Origin: Eshraghiella sp045129695
Lineage (GTDB): Bacteria; Bacillota; Clostridia; Lachnospirales; Lachnospiraceae
Assembly: GCA_045129695.1 (NCBI GenBank)
Contig: JBGVJZ010000023.1
Location: 9,359 to 73,358, forward strand
Length of the DNA: 64,000 bases
Direction of reading: 5' to 3'
Positions 46,114-53,686 of this stretch are shown here, one piece after another. The position numbers were made by a program, and so were the translations under genes. The number at the start of each line of letters is the position of its first letter. Position 1 is the stretch's first letter. The notes beneath the pieces are model-generated. The model worked only from the letters and a program-made list of their open reading frames with translations. It was not told the origin of the DNA and did not search any database.

Positions 46114-46323
46114 ATGCCACTGTCATTAGCAAAAGAAGGAGAATCTAATGTGATTAAGAAGATAAGCGGTAAACAGGAAACACGCAAGTTTCTTGAGAGT
46201 CTTGGATTTGTTGTTGGCGGAGTTGTGACAATTATTTCTGAACTTAACGGAAATCTTATTGTCAACATTAAGAACTCAAGAGTTGCAATCGGCAGGGATA
46301 TGGCTTCCAGAATCATGGTCTAA
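46114..46323 (+). CDS. feoA: FeoA protein, first copy
   Basis: This is a 69-residue SH3-like FeoA protein (MPLSLAKEGESNVIKKISGK, FLESLGFVVGGVVTIISE). GGAGG lies before the ATG at 46114. FeoA is a small cytoplasmic partner of the FeoB ferrous-iron transporter and is thought to tune its GTPase or assembly. It follows the regulated promoter directly and precedes a second FeoA gene by 18 bases. Confidence 0.92.
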   Translation: MPLSLAKEGESNVIKKISGKQETRKFLESLGFVVGGVVTIISELNGNLIVNIKNSRVAIGRDMASRIMV

Positions 46324-46341
46324 TATGAAAGGAAAAGGAAG

Positions 46342-46563
46342 ATGAAGACTTTAAGAGAAACCAAACGTGGTGAAACCGTTAAGGTAGTAAAGCTTACAGG
46401 TGATGGTCCGGTTAAGAGAAGAATAATGGACATGGGAATTACTAAAGGTGTTGAGGTTTATGTAAGAAAAGTTGCGCCATTGGGAGACCCGATTGAAGTT
46501 ACTGTCAGAGGCTATGAATTATCAATAAGAAAAGCCGATGCAGCAATGATTGAAGTGGAGTAA
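46342..46563 (+). CDS. feoA: FeoA protein, second copy
   Basis: The 73-residue FeoA protein has the typical core LTGDGPVKRRIMDMGITKGV and VAPLGDPIEVTVRGYELSIR. The two FeoA copies are clearly different in sequence, so they are old paralogues rather than a recent duplication. AAAGGAAAAGG precedes the ATG. A further GTTAG-N6-CTAAC repeat lies between this gene and feoB. Confidence 0.95.
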   Translation: MKTLRETKRGETVKVVKLTGDGPVKRRIMDMGITKGVEVYVRKVAPLGDPIEVTVRGYELSIRKADAAMIEVE

Positions 46564-46579
46564 TTTTTTTTGCCTATGG

Positions 46580-46607
46580 GTTAGGCGAGACTAACACAGG
46601 ATATAAT
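46580..46607 (+). promoter_or_regulatory. Second GTTAG-N6-CTAAC box and -10 before feoB
   Basis: GTTAG (46580-46584) and CTAAC (46591-46595) with six bases between, the same arrangement as at 46046-46061. A TATAAT (46602-46607) follows, with no good -35 except sequence covered by the box. It may drive or limit an internal feoB transcript. Confidence 0.65.
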
Positions 46608-46623
46608 ATTAAGGAGTAAGAAA

Positions 46624-49023
46624 ATGTCAGTAAAAATAGCGTTAGCAGGTAATCCAAACTGCGGTAAAACAACATTATTCAACGCATTAACCGGCTCTAA
46701 TCAGTTCGTTGGAAACTGGCCGGGAGTTACCGTTGAGAAGAAGGAAGGAAAATTAAAAGGCAATAAAGAGGTGATTATTACAGACTTGCCAGGTATTTAT
46801 TCCCTTTCACCTTATACTTTGGAAGAGGTTGTTGCAAGAAATTACCTTATTACGGAGAAGCCTGATGCAATTATTAATATTGTAGATGGTACCAATATTG
46901 AGAGAAACCTGTATTTAACTACACAGATTATGGAACTTGGAATTCCGGTAATCCTTGCAGTTAATATGATGGATGTGGTTTCAAAGAGTGGAGATAAAAT
47001 TGACACATCTAAACTGAGCCAGACACTTGGATGTCAGGTTGTTGAAATCTCAGCACTTAAGGGAAACGGAATTGATGAACTTGTGAATAAAGCTTCAGAT
47101 CTTGCAAAGAGTCAGAAGAGAACTTCTCCTAAGCATGAATTTGATGATGCAGTTGAAAGTGCTATCAGTTCAGTAATTGATAAGCTTGGAAGTGAAGTTG
47201 CAGAAGAACAGAAAAGATTTTTTGCAATCAAGCTCCTTGAACGTGATGATAAAATAGTTGAGAAATTAAACACCGTTCCTGATGTTGAGAAAGAGATTAA
47301 AGCTCTTGAGGATGAATATGATGATGATACCGAAAGTATTATCACCAATGAAAGATATACATATATTTCTTCTGTTTTGAGTAAGTTCTATACCAAAAAC
47401 ACCAAGAAGAAAATGACTGTATCTGATAAAATTGACAGAATTGTTACAAACCGCTTTGCGGCATTACCAATCTTTGCAGTTGTAATGTTTTTGGTATATT
47501 ACATTGCAGTTACTACTGTTGGTACATGGGTAACTGACTGGACTAATGACGGACTTTTCGGAGACGGCTTTCATTTATTCGGAATTGGTACATCTGAATA
47601 TGAAGAAGAGATGAATGCTTATGCAGAAGAGAAGCTTTGGACGGATGAAATGGTTGCAATTGTGGATAAATCAGTTGAAGCTGAGGTTGTTGGAGCTGAA
47701 GATATTCAGGGCGCTATTGAAGATGGTGATTTTGCCGGATTTGATGAAGCATATGGAACATATGCGGATGCTTTGGCAGAGGAAGGCTATGATATTTCAG
47801 CTTACTATGAGGCAGCAGTGGGTGAAGAGGCAGAAGGCGTACCGGACACATCTGAATATGGTGTATGGGTACCCGGTATACCTGTATTAGTTGAAAAAGT
47901 ACTTGATGCACTTAATTGTGCAGATTGGCTTAAGAGCCTTGTTTTGGACGGAATTGTAGCCGGTGTTGGTGCTGTGCTTGGTTTCGTTCCGCAGATGTTA
48001 GTATTGTTTATTTTACTCGCATTCCTTGAATCTTGCGGATATATGGCAAGAGTTGCGTTTATAATGGATAGAATTTTCCGCAGATTCGGTCTTTCAGGAA
48101 AATCCTTCATTCCGATGCTTATTGGATCAGGTTGTGGTGTTCCGGGTATCATGGCATCAAGAACTATTGAGAATGACAGAGATCGTAAGATGACAATCAT
48201 GACTACTACATTTATTCCATGTGGAGCAAAGCTTCCGATTATTGCACTTATTGCATCAGCACTGTTTGGTGGTGCGTGGTGGCTGGCTCCTGTGTCATAC
48301 TTTATCGGTGTTGCAGCAGTTGTTATTTCAGGTATTGTTTTGAAGAAGACTAAGATGTTTGCAGGTGATCCGGCACCATTCGTTATGGAGCTTCCTGCAT
48401 ATCACTGGCCAACGGCGGGCAATGTTCTTAGAAGCATGTGGGAAAGAGGATGGTCCTTCATTAAGAAGGCAGGTACAGTAATCCTCCTTTCATCAATCAT
48501 CATCTGGGCAGGTTCATGCTTCGGAATGGTTGATGGTAAATTTGGATTCAGCCTTGATTTAGAACTTGGTGATTCTGTTCTCGGAATAATTGGTAATGCA
48601 GTAAAAGTAATTTTTGCTCCGTTAGGATTTGATGACCCGGCAGCAGTTATTGCTACAATCATGGGACTTGTTGCCAAGGAAGAGGTTGTTGGTGTATTCG
48701 GAGTACTTGATTTTGCAGCACTTACCAAGCTTGCAGGATTCTCATTTATGATTTTCAATCTTCTTTGCGCACCATGTTTTGCGGCAATGGGTGCAATCAA
48801 GAGAGAGATGAACAATGCAAAATGGTTCTGGTTTGCAATCGGATATCAGTGTATTTTTGCTTATATTATAGCACTTATCGTATACCAGATTGGCGGACTT
48901 ATTGTCGGAGAAGTTGCATTCGGGGTATTCTCCGTAGTGGCAGTACTTCTTGTGATATTCTTACTTTATATGCTTTTCAGACCATATAAAGAAAGTAAAA
49001 AAATGACTGTAAAGGTAAAATAA
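46624..49023 (+). CDS. feoB: FeoB ferrous iron transporter
   Basis: The protein has 799 residues. The N-terminal GTPase has G1 GNPNCGKTT (9-17), G3 DLPGIYSLS and G4 NMMD. The membrane part starts near residue 278 and contains the conserved FLESCGYMARVAFIMDR, GSGCGVPGIMA and FIPCGAKLPI gate sequences. Fe(II) is imported under anaerobic conditions. An unusual acidic stretch of about 90 residues (about 324-412, rich in Glu, Asp, Ala, Tyr) lies between the first membrane helix and the VPGIPVLVEK region, on the outer side. AAGGAG precedes the ATG. A strong terminator follows. Confidence 0.97.
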   Translation: MSVKIALAGNPNCGKTTLFNALTGSNQFVGNWPGVTVEKKEGKLKGNKEVIITDLPGIYSLSPYTLEEVVARNYLITEKPDAIINIVDGTNIERNLYLTTQIMELGIPVILAVNMMDVVSKSGDKIDTSKLSQTLGCQVVEISALKGNGIDELVNKASDLAKSQKRTSPKHEFDDAVESAISSVIDKLGSEVAEEQKRFFAIKLLERDDKIVEKLNTVPDVEKEIKALEDEYDDDTESIITNERYTYISSVLSKFYTKNTKKKMTVSDKIDRIVTNRFAALPIFAVVMFLVYYIAVTTVGTWVTDWTNDGLFGDGFHLFGIGTSEYEEEMNAYAEEKLWTDEMVAIVDKSVEAEVVGAEDIQGAIEDGDFAGFDEAYGTYADALAEEGYDISAYYEAAVGEEAEGVPDTSEYGVWVPGIPVLVEKVLDALNCADWLKSLVLDGIVAGVGAVLGFVPQMLVLFILLAFLESCGYMARVAFIMDRIFRRFGLSGKSFIPMLIGSGCGVPGIMASRTIENDRDRKMTIMTTTFIPCGAKLPIIALIASALFGGAWWLAPVSYFIGVAAVVISGIVLKKTKMFAGDPAPFVMELPAYHWPTAGNVLRSMWERGWSFIKKAGTVILLSSIIIWAGSCFGMVDGKFGFSLDLELGDSVLGIIGNAVKVIFAPLGFDDPAAVIATIMGLVAKEEVVGVFGVLDFAALTKLAGFSFMIFNLLCAPCFAAMGAIKREMNNAKWFWFAIGYQCIFAYIIALIVYQIGGLIVGEVAFGVFSVVAVLLVIFLLYMLFRPYKESKKMTVKVK

Positions 49024-49039
49024 ATCATATTTAAAATTA

Positions 49040-49089
49040 TCCTTATAAATTGACATAATAAATGTCTTTTTATAAGGAGATTTTTTTTG
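49040..49089 (+). terminator. Terminator of the feo operon
   Basis: TCCTTATAAA (49040-49049) pairs with TTTATAAGGA (49069-49078), with an inner GACAT/ATGTC stem, then GATTTTTTTT. Confidence 0.9.
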
Positions 49090-49090
49090 A

Positions 49091-49435
49091 AATTGAATTC
49101 CATTTCATACCCACTTAGGTGAAAAATATTACACTTGGGTAAATTTTATTTACTTATTTTGGAAAAAAGCTATTCTGTAATTGTTCGGACAGTACATTAG
49201 TATATACGGAAAGGATGAATTATTTTATCCTTTCGTAAATAGAAAATATATGTTATACTATGTTATAATAAATGTTTTTTATGTTTAGAATGCGTGAAAA
49301 TAAATATAAAAAAATTAGAATTGCCATAATAATGTTTGCTATGTTTATTCTATCAATTGGAATTTATTGAGTTATCTAACTAACTTTCCTTATTTTTCAA
49401 GGCTTCCAGAACCCCGAACTATGAAACTGTATGTA
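49091..49435. other. AT-rich intergenic stretch with hairpin and a possible truncated small ORF
   Basis: There is no full gene here. A hairpin with GAAAGGAT/ATCCTTTC arms lies at about 49209-49236. An ATG at 49272 opens a 32-codon frame to TGA 49368-49370 that encodes a basic start and one membrane segment (IAIIMFAMFILSIGIY). It looks like the signal-anchor start of a protein cut off where the mobile remnant begins, but no ribosome binding site is convincing, so it may not be expressed. Confidence 0.4.
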
Positions 49436-49487
49436 TTTTCCCTTGTTTTTGCCCTTATGGGCAACTTACAAGGGAAAGTTTTTTCTT
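49436..49487 (+). terminator. Strong hairpin at the left side of the mobilisation remnant
   Basis: TTTTCCCTTGT pairs with ACAAGGGAAA, with an inner GCCC/GGGC stem, followed by GTTTTTTCTT. It lies about 110 bases before the relaxase fragment. Confidence 0.75.
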
Positions 49488-49594
49488 ATTGCCCCACAAC
49501 CTTATCCAAAAGCCTTGCGGAAGCTTTCCACCTCTTTCCCTAAGTAACATCTACGAGAGGAGGAAGCACTATCGAAAAAAATTCATTTATTCAA

Positions 49595-50840
49595 ATGAGC
49601 AGGCTCCACAATGTACGTGGCAGGATTACTTATATATCCAGTCACGCCAAGCAGGAAAATCTTTATGCGGTCTATGAAACAACAGACCGCCACTACTGGA
49701 CGGAACTTGCCAGATTTAATCAGTAGGAATTTCTAAAAAGCGGTACGAAAGGGGGCTGTTGCCGGAACCCATAGAAATGATTGCAACACGCAATATGTTC
49801 TACAACGAACAGAAAAAGCATGTACGCACCAAGAAAGAAATACTGGATGATAGTGGGAATGTCCGTAAGGGCTGTAAGATAATCAAAAAAAGTGAAGTCT
49901 ATGAGCGAACCTTATTTACCGCCAAGAACAAGCTGTTTAAGCAGGAGCATTATCTGGATGAGGCAAAACGCTTCTATATTGACCTTATTAATCTTCTGAT
50001 AGAGGATGATAAAGACAAGCTCCATGTATTCGATAAAAACGGATTGTACCTTGCCACCAAGAAAATCGGCAAAAATAATCCCAAAGCGGAACAGATAAAA
50101 GAAGATAATGAGGTGCGTATGCAGTGGAATCACGAAGTAGACCGTGCCTTAGTCAGCCAAGTGCCGGAGGATGAGATACGGCAGATAAAGCAGAAATGGA
50201 TTACGGAGCGTATCCGATTATCCATAGATGTATTCGGCAAGTGTCCTGAGAAGCTGTCAGGCATTATCACAACAGCTACAGCGAAACTTGCACTTCTGAT
50301 CACAATTACTGCAACTGTTTCAGAAGCAGAGGTTGTAGAACAGCCCAGGCCACAGATATCTCCAAGACCGGTTATGCCACCAGAAGCAGCCGCTTTTCCA
50401 AGACTTCAAAAAGTCAAGCTTTTGATAAGCAAAATCATCTTATCTTTGAAGCAGAGCGTGAACGATCAAAACTGGAGATTGAATTAAGTGATTTGAAGGG
50501 GCTTGCATAGCTCACCAAGAAAAAGGAGCTTGAAAACAGAATTGCTACCAAAAACGAGGAAATCCGAACCCTCAAAGCCGGATTATCCGGTATCGTCAGA
50601 CAGCAGGGATTTTCAACGGTACAGGATTTCCACAAATCATTCTATACCGCACAGCGTGCCACAGACGCATATCAAAAAGAATGTGCCAAGTGGGAAGAAG
50701 CCTACGGAGAAAAAGACACTCCAAAAGCCGAAACCATGCACGACAAGATAAAGCGGTATCAAGAGAAGGCTGACACAACCAATCTTACCGAAGCAGAGAT
50801 AAAGGGGCAAGATAATCGCCATTCACAGCTAAAGAAATAG
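49595..50840 (+). pseudogene. Decayed MobA/MobL-type relaxase gene
   Basis: Three pieces in order spell one broken mobilisation protein. Piece 1 (49595-49726) is the relaxase N-terminus, MSRLHNVRGRITYISSHAKQ, stopped by TAG 49724-49726 where Glu is expected. Then comes a deletion of most of the catalytic domain. Piece 2 (49759-50487, frame opening at LPEPIEMIATRN) holds the middle part with a Lys/Glu-rich helical region. Piece 3 (about 50424-50840) is in another frame and carries one TAG at 50508-50510; it codes a coiled-coil end with IVRQQGFSTVQDFHKSFYTA. Base composition is visibly more GC-rich than the flanks, as expected for acquired DNA. The product cannot be a working relaxase. Confidence 0.82.
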
Positions 50841-50876
50841 CCTTATCCTGAGCCATATTGGATAAGGCTATTTTAA
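50837..50876 (+). terminator. Terminator overlapping the relaxase stop codon
   Basis: ATAGCCTTATCC (50837-50848) pairs with GGATAAGGCTAT (50860-50871), followed by TTTAAAA. The TAG stop is part of the stem. Confidence 0.8.
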
Positions 50877-50942
50877 AATACATAGTGTGTGTAAAACTGA
50901 AAGTTATCGCTTTACTTTCAAAGATAAAATCAATTTTATTGA

Positions 50943-51149
50943 CTATTTAAGTATTTTATACTGCTCATCCGTCACAACCTCAAGCCACTCGTTTGAACCA
51001 TCTTTTCCGGGAATTTCAATGGCAAGATGACTGAACCACGAATCTGGTGCAGCACCATGACAATGCTTCACTCCTGATGGAATATTAACGCAGCATCCCG
51101 GCTTCATTTCTATTGCATCCCATGGAGAAATGCTATGAGGATAATCAAA
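50943..51149 (-). pseudogene. C-terminal remnant of a cupin protein
   Basis: The minus strand from 51149 to TAG 50943-50945 codes about 68 residues resembling the end of a cupin: MKPGCCVNIPSGVKHCHGA and SWFSHLAIEIPGKDGSNEWL. The metal-binding strand pattern is there but the first half of the cupin and any start are missing. It lies in the same frame and directly behind the stop codon of the HD-GYP gene, so the HD-GYP gene end and the cupin break coincide. It is probably left by a recombination event. Confidence 0.75.
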
Positions 51150-52859
51150 TTATTTGTTGCCACCACATAGATATCCATCATAAAGTGCCTCAAGGTCTGT
51201 TCGGCATTCCAGAAAGATTCTTCCAAGTTCCGGATCAAAATGTTCGCCCAGGGATTCCTTAATGATAGCAAACGCTTTGTCATAGGAAAATGCTTCTTTA
51301 TAACATCTTTTACTTACCAGCGCATCAAATACGTCTGCAAGTGCCATAATCCTTGCCTCAACAGGAATATCCGTTCCCGACAATCCTTCCGGATACCCTT
51401 TACCGTTCCATTTTTCATGATGATAATGTGCTACATTTTTTGCAATCTCAACAAAGCTGTATTCTTCTACGCCCTGCAAAATATTCTCAACAATCCTTGC
51501 TCCCTCTTCTGCATGTTTCTTCATCTGAGCATATTCTTCTTCCGTATATTTCCCGGGTTTTCGTAAAATCTTATCATCTATGGCGATTTTCCCCAAATCA
51601 TGCATTGGTGCAGCTTTTTCAACCTGACGCAAAAAATCATTGCTGATTCCCAGGACGTCACAATGTTTTTTCAGTCTGGCGGAAAATACTTTCACAACCG
51701 AACTGGTCCGCTTGATATGTCCACCGGTATTATTGTCCCGGCTTTCTACCATATCTGCCATACCAAGTACCATCATATCTTTGATATGTATTATATTTTC
51801 CGTTTTTTCTTCCACTTCTTTTTCCAGACTGGCATTGTATTGTTCTATGGTTTGGTAATACTTCTTTTCCAACGTCTGATCAGTCAACTCAACCAGATAC
51901 CCTACTTTTCCCTTTTTGCTATATGAAATCTCTCTAATATCCAGACGAAAAAATTGTTCACCAATCTGAATTGTCTTTTTGTTCTCATCCGTTTCATTCC
52001 ATTGATAAAGTTTTTGCACTACACCTTTATAAAGTTCACTGTCTGTTTTGGGAATGTCATGGTCAACCTCCCATTTCTTTATTTCCGGAAAGATTTCCTT
52101 CATATAATCATTTGCACTGATATATCTGTATTTATTATCAAATACAATATATCCGTACTCTTTTATTTTCTCCATAGTAGCAACCACATTGGAGGACATA
52201 TCAAACATGTTAACCCGTTCAAAATATTTTATCAAAAGTGAAATGCCGATTAGGTATCCTACAGACAGAAAACTGACATTAATGTGCAGCGAACATTCCA
52301 AAATATACATGATAATAATGAAAAAACACGTAATACTTAAGGTCATCACAATCCGAATAAACAACTGCTTTCTACGGCTGATTGCATATAACAAATAGTA
52401 AATCATAATGGCAGCATACAGTAGCATCATCAAAGGATATAAAATATGTAAAGGACCGTAGGTTTTGACCAAATAATGATAACCATTTCCATATGCCAGC
52501 TCCACATGTTTGTAATAGATTCCTGATTTTCCAATGGTCATTACAAGGCATATGACTATGACAGAATATAGTATCATGACAGTTGCCACAATAGGGGAGA
52601 GTTTCTGGTTACACAGTTTTGCCAACACAAACACTGTCAGAAGCGGAGCAAAACAACCTCCTACATACAGAAATATATTTGCCCAGATTGCCATTTCTAT
52701 ACTTTCTGCAGATGCCAGCATATATCGTCCCATACAATTAATTGTTACTACGAGACTAAAAAGCACAAGCAACGTATCTACATTTTTATTTCTGAGTAAA
52801 ATGCTTCCTGTCATAATTAAGGCAAGTAAAAATACAATAAAATAAAACCATGTTACCAT
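51150..52859 (-). CDS. HD-GYP phosphodiesterase with 7TM and PAS-like sensor
   Basis: The protein has 569 residues. Residues 1-215 hold about seven membrane segments of the histidine-kinase-type 7TM sensor. A PAS-like domain follows (about 225-335, GYIVFDNKYRYISANDYMKE), then a coiled-coil linker and an HD-GYP domain (about 355-545) with GGHIKRTSS, MHDLGKIAIDD and HHEKWNGKGYPEGLSG. The metal His/Asp and GYP motifs are intact; HHExWDG has Asn for Asp. Such enzymes usually degrade cyclic di-GMP or related dinucleotides. The signal is unknown. GGAGAAAA precedes the start. Its last codon abuts a cupin remnant. Confidence 0.9.
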   Translation of the reverse strand: MVTWFYFIVFLLALIMTGSILLRNKNVDTLLVLFSLVVTINCMGRYMLASAESIEMAIWANIFLYVGGCFAPLLTVFVLAKLCNQKLSPIVATVMILYSVIVICLVMTIGKSGIYYKHVELAYGNGYHYLVKTYGPLHILYPLMMLLYAAIMIYYLLYAISRRKQLFIRIVMTLSITCFFIIIMYILECSLHINVSFLSVGYLIGISLLIKYFERVNMFDMSSNVVATMEKIKEYGYIVFDNKYRYISANDYMKEIFPEIKKWEVDHDIPKTDSELYKGVVQKLYQWNETDENKKTIQIGEQFFRLDIREISYSKKGKVGYLVELTDQTLEKKYYQTIEQYNASLEKEVEEKTENIIHIKDMMVLGMADMVESRDNNTGGHIKRTSSVVKVFSARLKKHCDVLGISNDFLRQVEKAAPMHDLGKIAIDDKILRKPGKYTEEEYAQMKKHAEEGARIVENILQGVEEYSFVEIAKNVAHYHHEKWNGKGYPEGLSGTDIPVEARIMALADVFDALVSKRCYKEAFSYDKAFAIIKESLGEHFDPELGRIFLECRTDLEALYDGYLCGGNK

Positions 52860-52945
52860 TTTTCTCCTCCGTAAAATTCAAATTTTCGCTCTCTATTTTA
52901 CCACGAATATCCCTGATATTCCACATATATTTTATAGATTATTTA

Positions 52946-52976
52946 AGGCGGACTGCTAATTCTTAGCAATCCGCCT
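52946..52976. terminator. Hairpin after the DUF6061-like gene
   Basis: AGGCGGACTGCTAA (52946-52959) pairs with TTAGCAATCCGCCT (52963-52976) with one G-T pair and a three-base loop. It lies five bases past the stop of the minus-strand gene and is followed there by TTAAATAAT, a weak T-tract. Confidence 0.65.
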
Positions 52977-52981
52977 GTATG

Positions 52982-53221
52982 TTACCACACTTCTAAACTA
53001 TCTTCCGCATCAATCCACATTTGCATAGTCCCGTCAAGATATAACCTTGCATATTCTAGCGGGTTATCTATAGCAAGAGCATTCAATGAACACTCTGAAT
53101 TAGGAGTAGTCTTTAATCCTTCCTCTGACTTTGCACAGTCAATTCGTAGAATGTATCCGGCATAAGTGCATATATCTATGCTGTTGTGGTAAATGTTGTA
53201 ATCTGCATATATTATGTTCAT
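52982..53221 (-). CDS. DUF6061-like small protein
   Basis: This is a 79-residue soluble protein beginning MNIIYADYNIYHNSIDICTY and ending LDGTMQMWIDAEDSLEVW. I match it from memory to DUF6061, a small family widespread on mobile DNA of Clostridia and often located near resistance or transfer genes. No function is known to me. The ATG at 53221 has AGAGG about nine bases upstream and gives the usual family N-terminus. It lies alone in the island between the HD-GYP gene and the GTPase-nuclease gene, on the opposite strand to the latter. Confidence 0.75.
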   Translation of the reverse strand: MNIIYADYNIYHNSIDICTYAGYILRIDCAKSEEGLKTTPNSECSLNALAIDNPLEYARLYLDGTMQMWIDAEDSLEVW

Positions 53222-53484
53222 CCAATCAATCCTCTTTTCTGTAAAATCTAAAAAGCATTTCAATCAGTTCACATAGTCCATTCATATTGTGTTATAATGT
53301 GTTATGTAATTAATAATAAATTATAACAGATAACAGAACCCTTAAATTATATGCTTGCACAATTGGAAATTATGCAGATTTTCTGTGTGATTTCCAATTT
53401 TTTTAATAACCAGGAAAGAACATGTTATGGTTAAGCGTGGAAGTAATTTTGAAGCTTACGCATAGAAGATAGGATAAACCTATA
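53222..53484. other. Intergenic region with a terminator-like hairpin
   Basis: No gene longer than about a dozen codons is seen. A hairpin AATTGGAAAT / ATTTCCAATT followed by TTTTTAA lies at about 53361-53405 on the plus strand, preceded by a TATAAT at 53293-53298. It could end a short untranslated transcript or act as an attenuator for the downstream genes. A 12-codon ORF starting MVKRGSN follows at about 53427. Confidence 0.45.
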
Positions 53485-53524
53485 TTGATAATTCTTAAAA
53501 ACCTGTGTATATTATGTATATACA
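53485..53524 (+). promoter_or_regulatory. Promoter with palindromic operator before the MazE-like remnant
   Basis: TTGATA (53485-53490), 17 bases, TATATT (53508-53513). The inverted repeat TGTATAT (53506-53512) / ATATACA (53518-53524) with five bases between covers the -10 box. This is the position expected for an antitoxin operator. Confidence 0.7.
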
Positions 53525-53544
53525 GAAGCAGAAGGAGGTTTCAT

Positions 53545-53682
53545 ATGCAAGCACAGGTAAAAGAATGGGGAATACGATTGGGGAGAGCCTGTCGGAAGAG
53601 AGGAATGGTAATGGCACATTTGCGTCAAGGCGATATTCTTAAGATAGAGAAATCTCACGAAGCTTTCAGGTTGAGGTTATGA
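53545..53682 (+). CDS. Degenerate MazE/AbrB-like antitoxin fragment
   Basis: GGAGG lies before the ATG. The 45-residue product starts MQAQVKEWG, then RLGRACRKRGMVMAHLRQGD and ILKIEKSHEAFRLRL. The first and last parts fit the SpoVT/AbrB swapped-hairpin fold of MazE (canonical VKEWGNSQGIRIPK ... GDxLxIE), but the middle Ile/Pro stretch is scrambled, as after compensating frameshifts, and the toxin-binding tail is missing. No mazF toxin follows; the ribosomal GTPase-nuclease gene starts four bases after the stop instead. Probably a relic, though it could still be translated and bind DNA. Confidence 0.55.
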   Translation: MQAQVKEWGIRLGRACRKRGMVMAHLRQGDILKIEKSHEAFRLRL

Positions 53683-53686
53683 AAAT

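Larger units (their letters stand above)
49436..50876 (+). mobile_element. Remnant of an integrative/mobilisable element
   Basis: The segment between the two strong hairpins contains only the broken relaxase gene and a short leader that may include the old transfer origin. No integrase, replication gene or flanking direct repeat was found. The limits are set by the hairpins and are approximate. Confidence 0.55.

Noticed and set aside
51240..52845. Long plus-strand frames opposite the HD-GYP gene
   Set aside because: They are mirror frames of a well supported gene, lack ribosome binding sites and show no family motifs.
53427..53466. 12-codon ORF (MVKRGSN...) as a leader peptide
   Set aside because: No ribosome binding site at a proper distance and no run of regulatory codons.
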